Shown here: positions 30,732-39,936 of the stretch, one piece after another
Layout of the letters: every line of letters starts with the position of its first letter
How positions within the stretch are numbered: position 1 is the first letter of the stretch
From: an uncultured Barnesiella sp.
Lineage (GTDB): Bacteria; Bacteroidota; Bacteroidia; Bacteroidales; Barnesiellaceae
Assembly (NCBI GenBank): GCA_944320995.1
Contig: CALUJQ010000028.1
Coordinates: 1-40,938, forward strand
Direction: 5' to 3'
Length of the DNA stretch: 40,938 bases
Translations under genes and position numbers: made by a program
Notes under the pieces: generated by a model
Seen by the model: the letters and a program-made list of their open reading frames with translations, nothing else
What the model was told of the DNA's origin: nothing
The model's database searches: none

Positions 30732-33041
30732 TTACCTGTTTCGGCGCATCATCGTTATTCTCCACTCGCCCTCTGGCAATCGAACAGCATATCCATTCGA
30801 AGTATCGATTCCATATTTTTTCCCGGGATAGGTTCTCCCATTCTTATAGACTACTTTCCCGTCGAGTTCAACCCGGTAGGCATCGGCCGGTATCGGGAGC
30901 AGAGCCTGCGTATTCGCTGGAACATTCAAGCGAATTTTCAACTCCTTCTCGGAGCGGTCCAGCGAAATAGAGATTCTCCCGTTCACACTCAGCAACGAGG
31001 TTTCGGCATGGACAAGCGGCCCCATCTGCGGCGTCACACTAAATTCCTTAAAGCCCGGTTTTACCGGAGAGATTCCACAAACCTTTTGGGACAACAAGGT
31101 CAATCCGCCACCGCTCCACGCATGGTTATAAGTACCCCCGCCAAATCCTTCGGCTCCAATACCCCACCCTTCGAAAAGAGTGGTGAGATATGGGTTATCG
31201 ACCATTTTCCCAAACCGCCGTTTCATGCGATCGAGAGCAAAATCGGCATGCCCCATACGGAACAGAGCCTCCAATACATATTTTTCCATATAAGGACTCG
31301 CATACTCATACTGCCGGAACAATGTCGAAATAGCCCCGTATTTCGATTCATCGGCCAAGCCCGATACGACAGCCAAAGCTTGAAGCCGGTCATCGGGGTC
31401 GGGCAACGATTCATCGACCCGATAGGCATCGCCTTTCCAAAAGGCTCGATTAAAAGAGACTTTCAGCCGGTCCATCTCTTGTCGCAATTCCATGGCATCG
31501 GTCTTTTTATCCAGCACATCGGCCATACGGGCAACTCCGTCCAAAGCCAGATAGTACCAAGCGTTGAACAATCCCCGTATGTCGATATTCGTACCCCAAT
31601 CGCCCCAAGTCCACTCCCCACTACGGAATTTGACGGTTCCATCGGCATTGTATTCCCACACATCTAAATATCGCCTAACCGAATCATACAAATCGGCAAT
31701 CGTAGCGGTATCGCCCGTATTCAGGAAATAATTCCAAAAACCATAATATCCTATGCTGGCCAACATTTGCCCCGGCAGTTCCGTGTGATAATTCGATGAA
31801 GGTATCGGCGAAAAAATCGTTCCGTCGGACCTTTGCCACCGCATCAATTCATACATGCCTTTCTTCATGAGCAGATGGGATTGGGGGCAAAGCGCATAAA
31901 ACGACTCGCCCGATTCGATCACTTCGTCGCCCCACCACTGAGCCCGCTCCCGGTCGGGGCAGTCCATATAGGTATCGCGCATGGTAACCAACAACGTGCG
32001 TTGCGCCTTCTCCCAAAGGCGATTATAAAAATCATCGTTACATCTGAACGAACCTTCGAACGAAGTATCATACGAGGTCTCCCGGTAAGAGACGCTCAAC
32101 AGTTCCACGCCTTTGGGAAACACATAATAGACGGCATGCCCGTTTATCCACCCCAGACTCTCATACTGTTGGAAGCCCTCTTTTGCAATATATTCGGCTC
32201 TGAGGTTATGGGCTCCACCCCCTTTATAATTATCGGTCCATATTCCTATCGTATCGCCACTGTGCGCGTCCAATTCCATATAAGGGGTCAACTGCATATT
32301 ATACGGCAGATGACACACCAGCGTATCTTTCTCCAAACCTCGCCGCCACTCCTGCCGGTCATACGCTTTCAATCCATAATCTTTCCACAACGGAATAATC
32401 CTCGGATAAAGTTCATGCCAAGGGCTACAACCCTCCTCTCCAACTTCCACCGCAGCCAGCCAAGGATATGACAGGCTATCTACCGGGGCCGACCGCCATG
32501 ATTCCGGGAAACGCCGGGCGTCATAACCGATATTGGACTCGGGCAATCTGAAATTGGGCTGTTCCCCTGCCGGAGTGTAATACCCGCCATGAACAGCCGA
32601 CAACCAATTTTTATCGCTATACAACGGGAATTCTCCTGAAAGGCTCTCCACAAACAACCCGGCTTTCCCGCTCGGCTGATACGAAAACCCCTCTTTCCCC
32701 CAATACCACAATAGTATGGCAACCCTATTTTCTCCTTCCCGCAAAAACGGAGAGACCTCGACCGTATCGTAATAAGTATCCCGGGGGGTAGGGCCTCGTT
32801 TCACCGCGCCTTCAAAAACGACAAGTTGTCCGTTTATCCACAGCCAGTATTTGCTATCGGCCGCAATTTTTAGTGTAACCGCGTCTTGGGGTAGTGAGTC
32901 CAAACAAATATCCTGCCGAAAACAAAGCCATGTATTGGTCGCACTTTGATTCTCAAAAGCCGTAATCCAACGGGCATCTCCTGCTCTCGCCGAAAGTCCG
33001 CATACAAACATGGCTATGAATATGATTGCTTTACGTACCAT
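30732..33041 (-). CDS. GH78-like alpha-L-rhamnosidase family glycoside hydrolase
   Basis: A 769-residue secreted or periplasmic glycosidase, last gene of the operon. The ATG at 33041 (MVRKAIIFIAMFVCGLSARA) gives a signal peptide; upstream in-frame codons would overlap the preceding gene. Residues about 22-140 form a beta-sandwich sugar-binding domain (FRQDICLDSLPQDAVTLKIA), and about 150-320 a second beta region. The (alpha/alpha)6-barrel follows, with RDTYMDCPDRERAQWWGDEV (catalytic block, D360 and E365 region) and NYHTELPGQMLASIGYYGFW in part. A C-terminal beta domain (about 690-769) completes it. Family members remove terminal alpha-L-rhamnose, but several divergent GH78 branches act on other sugars, so the substrate is open. 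There is no sorting tail, unlike the fusion protein upstream. Confidence 0.82.
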   Translation of the reverse strand: MVRKAIIFIAMFVCGLSARAGDARWITAFENQSATNTWLCFRQDICLDSLPQDAVTLKIAADSKYWLWINGQLVVFEGAVKRGPTPRDTYYDTVEVSPFLREGENRVAILLWYWGKEGFSYQPSGKAGLFVESLSGEFPLYSDKNWLSAVHGGYYTPAGEQPNFRLPESNIGYDARRFPESWRSAPVDSLSYPWLAAVEVGEEGCSPWHELYPRIIPLWKDYGLKAYDRQEWRRGLEKDTLVCHLPYNMQLTPYMELDAHSGDTIGIWTDNYKGGGAHNLRAEYIAKEGFQQYESLGWINGHAVYYVFPKGVELLSVSYRETSYDTSFEGSFRCNDDFYNRLWEKAQRTLLVTMRDTYMDCPDRERAQWWGDEVIESGESFYALCPQSHLLMKKGMYELMRWQRSDGTIFSPIPSSNYHTELPGQMLASIGYYGFWNYFLNTGDTATIADLYDSVRRYLDVWEYNADGTVKFRSGEWTWGDWGTNIDIRGLFNAWYYLALDGVARMADVLDKKTDAMELRQEMDRLKVSFNRAFWKGDAYRVDESLPDPDDRLQALAVVSGLADESKYGAISTLFRQYEYASPYMEKYVLEALFRMGHADFALDRMKRRFGKMVDNPYLTTLFEGWGIGAEGFGGGTYNHAWSGGGLTLLSQKVCGISPVKPGFKEFSVTPQMGPLVHAETSLLSVNGRISISLDRSEKELKIRLNVPANTQALLPIPADAYRVELDGKVVYKNGRTYPGKKYGIDTSNGYAVRLPEGEWRITMMRRNR

Positions 33042-33126
33042 ACCGATAAAGGAGCTTCCCGATTTATATATTATTGCATAACAATGATGGGTAAACATAA
33101 AAATATTTATTACCAGAAACCGGCGA

Positions 33127-36100
33127 TTATCGAATGACCAATTTGAATGTATAGGCGTCATCGGCCCAATTTACCCGTAAGAGATAAATCCCCGACGGCA
33201 CACCGGCGAAATCGAAACAATAGCTATTCACAAAATCGTCTGAGCCCTGCCGGACATTGTCGCCGCTTATCGTGTATAAGGTATAATTCAGACGACATTG
33301 GTCGGTGTCATTTTTAGTCAAACAATACCTGTTACTCGAAGCATCTTTATAGAACTTGATAGCCGACTCTGAGTTCAAAACCGATTGGATATGTGTGGGA
33401 TCCCCCAGATTGAGATAACGCGAAACGGTCAACCCATTATAACTTGCCGTCACAGTCCCTTTCCGTTCGGGGCCATCGATAAATAATGTCTCACCCTCGA
33501 TATGGCCCAATCCCGACGAGCAGGAGAATGTCACCAGCGAAAGGTCCGGGTCGATAAGCACATCATATTGATTATATCCCAATACGTTCAACGGGATTGT
33601 CAAAGAATTGATTTGCGCCTTGTTCCAATAGTTAAATGCTATACGGGCTATTTCTTCATCAAACGGAGCCGAGGTCCTCAACAGCCAGCCGTTTGTCACG
33701 GCCCTCTCCTCACCATCGCTCGGCTTGTTCACAACGGCATGGTTCACGACCATACCCGTAGAACCGCCGCCATCTAATCCCACTACATCAGAAGCTCCAA
33801 AACATCTGAACAGATCGCACATTTCATCGGCATAAACACCCCGGGAATGGCTCTGGCGGCCATCAATCGCCATTAAATAGAGCCAACGCCCATCGGCAGA
33901 ACTCCCGATACCGGTTCGGGGATACAATACATTGTTGTAAGAGTCGGTAAAGTTACAATCCATTATCTCCCGATCTTTCATTAAGAGCGAATTGCCTCCG
34001 ACCATCTCTTTTATCTTCGGAGCCTCCCCATCGGCCGTTCTGATCGTCATATTGATTTTCAATTTCTGACCCACGGTCAAATTATCCAGAAACTCCTTTG
34101 CCCCATCTATTCCCGACAAGGCCGATTCTCCCTCCTCCAAGGCATTGTGGCCATTCGTGTCTTTAATGATCCTTGTCACCACGCACGTCTTGGGAGCGTT
34201 TATTTCCCAACTCTGCCCGTCGGACAGTTTAAAAAACACCTCCGTTTTGAGTTTGTCCCCGATATTGGCATTCTCGTCCATACGTGTATAACCGCCGGCA
34301 AACTCATTATAAAATGTCATGTCACAAGAATAGCAATCGGTTCGCGGGAGATTGACGTCGTTGAACGTATAAGACGAAATAGGAGCTTTCAAACTGACGA
34401 CAGAACCTTCAAATTCCAAGTTGTTAAGGATAGGCTTATTGTCATAATCAATCGCAGCAAAAGCCCACTCTATGCTCCGAGGCTCCCGCTGTATGACTCC
34501 GTCCGAAGCACAACCTCCCCGGGGAGCCCCCAAAGGATATTCGTGATGGGCAGCTATGTTGAAGAAATCGCCATTTATGCCGGCATAAGCATCGGAACTT
34601 GTCGTCGTGTATCGATCACAAGCCGAAGAGACCGTTTCCAGTCCGTCGATCACATCTTGGCCTAAAAAAGTTTTCACTTGACTATATGGGTTCTGTAAAT
34701 CCAATTTCAAGATATGAGCCTCTACGGGCAGATTATCGATGCGAATATGCACATATTCACAACCCGGTCCCGGGACATAAGCATTCAAGGTATCTATCTC
34801 GCAAAGCTCTCCCCGTATCACAACCGGGGTAGAGAGGTCTTCGGCCTCCATGATTTGAATCAGGCTGTTGCGAAAATCCTCTATCTCCTCGGAACTGTTC
34901 GCAAAATCGGTCGGAGTACGATATACCCGGTTCAATACCCTCTCGGCATTCTCCCGCCCGATCTTCTGCTCCACGAGTTTCAACAATTCATAATCCTCTT
35001 GTCCCTCTTTCCATTGCTCCAATCGCACAGAGGCAATCGGTTGTTCTTCAATACCAAACAGGCCTCCCGGGAAAACCAATGCGCCGTCGCCCACAGCGTC
35101 CAAACTCCGGTCAAATTCAAACGGGTTTACCTGATACCGGTTTACACCCCAATACAAAAATCCGCTCTCTTGTTCTCTCCAAACTCTCCACATGATAGCT
35201 CGGGTATGAAACGGTGTCCCTTCCAAAAGGAAATTGGGCTGGCCTCCTTTGGGATAGCAACATACATAAGTCCACCATTCCGAGCGAGGCTCTATCATAT
35301 CTCTAAACTCCTCGGCTTTTGCATTCTGACCTTTGTACTCTTCGGCGGCTACCGGTAAGATTTCGACATACTGAGACAGGAAATCAAATGTATAATTGTA
35401 ATCCCATTTATGATCGCCCTCTATCAAATAACTCGAAACCGGGACCAACATTTTTGCATCGGAATCTATCGAATGCAGATGGGAAGACAATTCGGCTATC
35501 TGGTCATAATGCGATGTTTTCTTGGGTTCGTCCCAAATATAAAAATAGCATCTATCAAAAACGCCCTCTTGTTTCATATAACTGCACATGCGATCAATCT
35601 CCTCATCTTCCAGCATGAACGGTAACGCAAAACGGCAGAACCGTTCATCTTCGAGCAAGGCCAGACTGCGGGGATCGTCCCACGCCCAAGGCGAAAAACA
35701 GTTGTCCCAGCGCCAAGCCCCTTTATCGACAAGCTTGCTATAATAGGGGTCTATACGCCGCGACAAAAGGAACTCGGTCCACAACTCTTTCTGCCTGTCC
35801 GAACCATTATCGGGAATATTATCGATGTCGATACTGAATATCGACGTGATAGAGGGCGTGAGCGGAATCTCATAATCGGCAACCCGTATTTTGAAACTCA
35901 CTACGGCATCTACTCCTACGGTTTTTACTTTTACCGAATAGTCATACGTGCCCACGGAGCAGTCTCGTCGGGTCTCAAAAGTGAGCCATACCACCGAGGT
36001 CGTTGCCTCGGCTTTTACACTGCTCTCAAAAGGAACCAAAGCATCGTCAAAGCCATCGATTTCGCGTACGATTCTATACTGTACATCGATTGCCGAGAGC

Positions 36101-36336
36101 GACGATGACGAAGTGACCGTTATATCTTGTGTCGGGATCGTAGAAAATACCAACTGTACATGCTCGGTCTCTCCCCGTCCCAAAACGACTTGATTATATT
36201 CCTTAGCCGGGAAATCCTGATAATTCGCTACAATTTCTGTACAAGGCATTACCCATACGTCGCCCGTTTCGGCCATTGTCCGAACAGGTAATGACAATAC
36301 AATCAACGTGGCAATTAAAACAAAATATTTTTTCAT
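33127..36336 (-). CDS. DUF4091/GH123-like glycosidase fused to an NAGPA-type phosphodiester glycosidase, with sorting tail
   Basis: A 1069-residue secreted two-enzyme protein. The signal peptide is residues 1-22. A beta-sandwich (about 25-155) precedes a TIM-barrel of the DUF4091/GH123-like type (about 160-500), in which YIWDEP (266-271) carries the Asp-Glu pair (D269, E270) expected for substrate-assisted beta-N-acetylgalactosaminidase-like catalysis. Residues about 505-890 match the phosphodiester glycosidase family (NAGPA, the mannose-6-phosphate uncovering enzyme fold): NGDFF (588-592), PRTGIG (806-811) and GLDGGGSTGM (853-862). About 215 residues lie between the first two motifs, which is long. 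A bacterial Ig-like segment (about 905-980) and a type IX-style tail (about 985-1069, GIYLLRV) close the protein. It should act on a glycan carrying both a HexNAc and a sugar-1-phosphodiester. Both domain calls rest on recalled motifs. Confidence 0.8.
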   Translation of the reverse strand: MKKYFVLIATLIVLSLPVRTMAETGDVWVMPCTEIVANYQDFPAKEYNQVVLGRGETEHVQLVFSTIPTQDITVTSSSSLSAIDVQYRIVREIDGFDDALVPFESSVKAEATTSVVWLTFETRRDCSVGTYDYSVKVKTVGVDAVVSFKIRVADYEIPLTPSITSIFSIDIDNIPDNGSDRQKELWTEFLLSRRIDPYYSKLVDKGAWRWDNCFSPWAWDDPRSLALLEDERFCRFALPFMLEDEEIDRMCSYMKQEGVFDRCYFYIWDEPKKTSHYDQIAELSSHLHSIDSDAKMLVPVSSYLIEGDHKWDYNYTFDFLSQYVEILPVAAEEYKGQNAKAEEFRDMIEPRSEWWTYVCCYPKGGQPNFLLEGTPFHTRAIMWRVWREQESGFLYWGVNRYQVNPFEFDRSLDAVGDGALVFPGGLFGIEEQPIASVRLEQWKEGQEDYELLKLVEQKIGRENAERVLNRVYRTPTDFANSSEEIEDFRNSLIQIMEAEDLSTPVVIRGELCEIDTLNAYVPGPGCEYVHIRIDNLPVEAHILKLDLQNPYSQVKTFLGQDVIDGLETVSSACDRYTTTSSDAYAGINGDFFNIAAHHEYPLGAPRGGCASDGVIQREPRSIEWAFAAIDYDNKPILNNLEFEGSVVSLKAPISSYTFNDVNLPRTDCYSCDMTFYNEFAGGYTRMDENANIGDKLKTEVFFKLSDGQSWEINAPKTCVVTRIIKDTNGHNALEEGESALSGIDGAKEFLDNLTVGQKLKINMTIRTADGEAPKIKEMVGGNSLLMKDREIMDCNFTDSYNNVLYPRTGIGSSADGRWLYLMAIDGRQSHSRGVYADEMCDLFRCFGASDVVGLDGGGSTGMVVNHAVVNKPSDGEERAVTNGWLLRTSAPFDEEIARIAFNYWNKAQINSLTIPLNVLGYNQYDVLIDPDLSLVTFSCSSGLGHIEGETLFIDGPERKGTVTASYNGLTVSRYLNLGDPTHIQSVLNSESAIKFYKDASSNRYCLTKNDTDQCRLNYTLYTISGDNVRQGSDDFVNSYCFDFAGVPSGIYLLRVNWADDAYTFKLVIR

Positions 36337-36370
36337 GGATCTATTATTTATTGATTATTTACACTTTTTT

Positions 36371-38995
36371 CTATTCTCCAAACTCAGTTTGCTGGCGTTC
36401 CACTTTCTTTAATTCTTCATTGAGTTTTTGCCGTTCCATCTCGTTCATCGACTCACCAATAGAGCCAAAATCGTTTACGCCCGTTCGCTCCTCTTCATCG
36501 TAAATAGCCCTATACGGCGACGGTAATACTTCAAATTCCAACTCTCCCCGCAAGGGCATCTGTTTCCCTTCGAAATCGACTTCGGCCGTTACTTTCACTT
36601 TCCCGGGACGAAGCGTAGTCCTCAACAAGACAGGAGCTGTACCCCATTCCACCGCCCGCGGATTGGTATGAGTCCTTTCATCGGCAACCAGACGTGCCTC
36701 ACCTTCGACCGAAAATCGTATGTGATAATTGTTCAAACGCTTGACCGTCCCTTGTTCATCGGTGACAGTGGCTATTACGGTCACCAAATCGGACCCGTCG
36801 GCAATCGGGGGGATATTCTCGGAATCCAGACGCAACATGATTTTTGCCGGACGCCGGGCCGGCACACGTTTATGTTCAGCCACTTTTACCCCGTTGTGGA
36901 ATCCCTCGGCCAATAGAAAGACCTCGTCATGACGATTTTGTCGTGAAAGGGCTTTGTCGTCCATAAACCGATAGACATCTTTAAATAAAATAATGGGCGA
37001 CGGCATACCCGTAAGAGTCTCCTTTTTATAAATATAAGTTTTCCCATTTTTGAAAACGGTAAGCCGCACCTCTTCACAATTGGAATATACCGTTACATCG
37101 GCAGGAGAAAAAGGAGACATCTCATGCGCAATATAAACCATCGGCCCGCTATCGGCCCGGACCGGCAAAGAATCCAGCGGCCGTTGAGCCATGAACATAT
37201 AGTATGAATACTTGGGTTGCCTGAATACATCGGTCAACCCGCCATAAAAAGGATCGGGGTGATAGCCTCTCTGATGGTCAAACGAATGCCACAAACAACC
37301 GCCTACATGCTGTCGAGATGTTTTCCATAAGGCATCATAACTCGTACAGGCATACGAAGGTGATGCGTAATGGACAGCCTGTACCAACATCGGCCCTTCT
37401 CCCCAACACCGGTTGACCCGGCTGGTAGAGTTGTGTGAGTTCCAGTCATCGACATTGTCGCCCCATTCCCGGGTAAAATAAGAGACCCCGGGATTTGCTT
37501 TTTTTATCGCCATGTCGGTATCGCCATTGGCCGGATGGGCATATAAAACCGAGAAACGAGAAGCTCCCCGCGCTTCGGAATCACTTACGATATGAGAATA
37601 AGGATAGGGATACTCCTCGGCAACGATCTGCGCCACACTATCGACAAACGATTCGGGATACCATGTCTCGTTCAATATCGGTTCCCACAGGAAAACCGAC
37701 GGACGGTTCCGGTCTCTGCGTATTATATTTCTGATGTCGTCGAAGACTCGCGATTGAAAAATGGGCTCGTCATTCCAAAACTGCCAACCCGGTGTATTCT
37801 CAATGACAAAAAGGCCCAACGCATCACAAGCGTCCATAAAAGCAGGGTCTTGCGGGTAATGAGCATTGCGGACTATTTCCAAGCCCAAATCTTTAATCTT
37901 TTTCGCATCTCGCCAATGCAAATTATTTGTCATGGCGTTTCCCACCACGGCAAAATCTTGATGCCGGTTCACCCCCATCAACGGGTGCGGATAGGGTTTC
38001 CCGTTCACCCACAAACCCTCTTCTCCTTTAAATTCAATACTTCGTAGTCCTATTTTCTTTCGATAACCATCTATCGTGTTGCCGGTGTTCCTATCTTTTA
38101 TTTCGATGTATAACTGATAAAGAGACGGAGACGAGGGATACCACAATTGGGGATTTTTAACTTCGATACAAGTCGAATAATCACGAGTCTCTCCCGGCCA
38201 TATACGTATGGAGGCACTCGTTCGATTCACGATTTTTCCAGACGGGGAACATAATGTAATGCAGGCTTTCCCTCGAAAAATTTTATCCGTCTCGTTCTTT
38301 ACTTGTAACCCGAGACGCACATCGGCCGACTCCTCCGACACCCGATCGCAGGATACAAAAACACCTCCACCGGCCACTTTCGGCGCATAGTTTTCGTCGG
38401 TAATATAGACGTGATTATGAGCGATAAGCCAGCAATCGCGATAAATGCCTCCCGAATAGGTAAAATCGAGAAACTCTTGCGGCTTGCCCGGCGGGTAAAG
38501 CGGATTATTGGAATTATCGGCACAGACGGCGATAACGTTTTCTTCTTCCAGTTTATCGGTAATATCGACAATGACAGGCAAATATCCTCCATAATGAACT
38601 GCGCACAATTCGCCGTTGACCCACACCCGGGCCACACCCATAATGGCCTCGAAATAAAGGAACAGTTTCTTTCCCGAGAGTTCCTGCGACGATTCGAAAT
38701 GTTTCCTGTACCAGCATACGCCTTGATAATTGACACAACCGCTGGCTTCGGTCGGCAGCGTATCCACACTATGAGGCAGCGATACCTGTGCCCAACCCGA
38801 ATCATCAAACTCTTTCTGCCCGGCGCCCTCAACATCTCCTTTATGAAACCGCCATGACGGGTTCATCGAATATACCCCCCTTCCCGAATTTTCCACCGGA
38901 AAAAATCCCGCAACCGAAAACTCGGGTTGAAAAGATTGTGACAAAAGATTGAGACAAAAACAGATATTCAATATGAGGATAAAGACTTTCTTCAT
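36371..38995 (-). CDS. Glycoside hydrolase family 2 enzyme (beta-galactosidase-like)
   Basis: An 874-residue secreted glycosidase. The signal peptide is about residues 1-20. A GH2 sugar-binding domain (about 42-195; WYRKHFESSQELSGKKLFLY, SGGIYRDCWL) precedes an Ig-like domain (about 205-305). The TIM-barrel (about 315-610) contains GVNRHQDF, the probable acid/base E443 in LWEPILNET, and the probable nucleophile E510 in SYFTREWGD. The usual GH2 motif is WSxGNE; here it reads WEPILNE, which marks a separate Bacteroidota branch. Two C-terminal beta domains follow (about 640-850), and the extreme C-terminus (about 845-874) is a charged E/K/Q-rich helix. Substrate may be a beta-galactoside or beta-glucuronide; not decidable here. 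Confidence 0.88.
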   Translation of the reverse strand: MKKVFILILNICFCLNLLSQSFQPEFSVAGFFPVENSGRGVYSMNPSWRFHKGDVEGAGQKEFDDSGWAQVSLPHSVDTLPTEASGCVNYQGVCWYRKHFESSQELSGKKLFLYFEAIMGVARVWVNGELCAVHYGGYLPVIVDITDKLEEENVIAVCADNSNNPLYPPGKPQEFLDFTYSGGIYRDCWLIAHNHVYITDENYAPKVAGGGVFVSCDRVSEESADVRLGLQVKNETDKIFRGKACITLCSPSGKIVNRTSASIRIWPGETRDYSTCIEVKNPQLWYPSSPSLYQLYIEIKDRNTGNTIDGYRKKIGLRSIEFKGEEGLWVNGKPYPHPLMGVNRHQDFAVVGNAMTNNLHWRDAKKIKDLGLEIVRNAHYPQDPAFMDACDALGLFVIENTPGWQFWNDEPIFQSRVFDDIRNIIRRDRNRPSVFLWEPILNETWYPESFVDSVAQIVAEEYPYPYSHIVSDSEARGASRFSVLYAHPANGDTDMAIKKANPGVSYFTREWGDNVDDWNSHNSTSRVNRCWGEGPMLVQAVHYASPSYACTSYDALWKTSRQHVGGCLWHSFDHQRGYHPDPFYGGLTDVFRQPKYSYYMFMAQRPLDSLPVRADSGPMVYIAHEMSPFSPADVTVYSNCEEVRLTVFKNGKTYIYKKETLTGMPSPIILFKDVYRFMDDKALSRQNRHDEVFLLAEGFHNGVKVAEHKRVPARRPAKIMLRLDSENIPPIADGSDLVTVIATVTDEQGTVKRLNNYHIRFSVEGEARLVADERTHTNPRAVEWGTAPVLLRTTLRPGKVKVTAEVDFEGKQMPLRGELEFEVLPSPYRAIYDEEERTGVNDFGSIGESMNEMERQKLNEELKKVERQQTEFGE

Positions 38996-39006
38996 AATCG
39001 ATATTT

Positions 39007-39042
39007 TTATATACTGCCGATATTTCTATCGGCAGTATATAA
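39007..39042 (-). other. Strong intercistronic hairpin within the glycan operon
   Basis: A perfect 15-bp inverted repeat (39007-39021 with 39028-39042, loop of six bases) sits between the Ig-like protein gene and the GH2 gene, ending 11 bp before the GH2 start codon. On the minus strand it is followed by AAATAT, not a T-run, so it is not a simple terminator. It may protect the upstream mRNA segment or set the ratio of upstream to downstream genes. Confidence 0.55.
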
Positions 39043-39049
39043 CAGTTGC

Positions 39050-39901
39050 TTAATGTTTAACCACAATCTTGATAGCCTTGGCTGCCGCTTTAACTACATA
39101 GACACCGCTATTCAAGTGACTCAAATCGATTGTGTTCTCACCCATACCAACCGGATAAGTAGCCACGGAAGCTCCGGTCAACGAGAAAATCGAAACCGAT
39201 TGGGCATTGGAAACAGACAATACGTTGTTACAGAAACGAATGCCGTTCAAGACACTCTCCTCATCAATCGAAGAGCTATTGTTCAGTTGAACGGTTGCAT
39301 CGGAGTGATCCCATGCCGTAATCGTCAATGAAGCGGCCGCAGTCAAATCTTTAAGCACATACAGCGCACCAGCCTCTATGGCATAATCGTCGGGGCTCAG
39401 GGCTTCGCCATCGACACTGATCTCTTTGATCAACATTCTCCAAAGTTCATTGTCGGTAAAAGTAATCGTCGTATATTCTACGGTACACTCATCTAAGGTC
39501 AAAACCGGGCTCTCATTCTGAGGGGCCGACTCTCCATAATAAAAAGGAATATACTCCGAAGCGGCATCATAACCGTCGTTCAACAAATATACGGCCCAAT
39601 AATATCCGTCGCCGGTGGCACCCATGTTATTGCCCGGGATTGTGCAGATACCCTCTTTCGCCCCCGGATTATCCAAATAGGCATAAGTGGTCGTGTATCC
39701 GCCCGGGATACCGGTAATCAGCTGACCGAGAGGAGCAATGCCTATATAATCTTTATCATTCCCGGCCCCATTGCTATAAGAGACTACAATATCCTCACCC
39801 CTTTGAATATGGAAATTTTCCAAAGAGATAGTAACTTGTTGCGACCACACTTGCGCAAACGAAGCTAATACACATGCCAAAAGTACAGTTAAATTTTTCA
39901 T
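39050..39901 (-). CDS. Secreted Ig-like protein with type IX-style tail, function unknown
   Basis: A 283-residue protein. The signal peptide is residues 1-20 (LLACVLASFAQVWSQ). The first domain (about 22-125; FHIQRGEDIVVSYSNGAGND, then YIGIAPLG and YYWAVYLLNDGY) is an all-beta Ig-like fold that I recall from secreted phosphoesterase-associated proteins, but I cannot name it with certainty. The second region (about 130-200; ISVDGEALSPDDYAIEAGAL) resembles a small DUF1533-like domain. The C-terminus (about 215-283; GVYVVKA) is a type IX-style tail. No catalytic motif is visible, so a carbohydrate-binding or surface-display role is inference. It lies between GH20 (35-bp gap) and GH2 (54-bp gap with a hairpin). 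Confidence 0.72.
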   Translation of the reverse strand: MKNLTVLLACVLASFAQVWSQQVTISLENFHIQRGEDIVVSYSNGAGNDKDYIGIAPLGQLITGIPGGYTTTYAYLDNPGAKEGICTIPGNNMGATGDGYYWAVYLLNDGYDAASEYIPFYYGESAPQNESPVLTLDECTVEYTTITFTDNELWRMLIKEISVDGEALSPDDYAIEAGALYVLKDLTAAASLTITAWDHSDATVQLNNSSSIDEESVLNGIRFCNNVLSVSNAQSVSIFSLTGASVATYPVGMGENTIDLSHLNSGVYVVKAAAKAIKIVVKH

Positions 39902-39936
39902 AATAATTTGATTTTAGTGAAACATGAATTTTGTAA

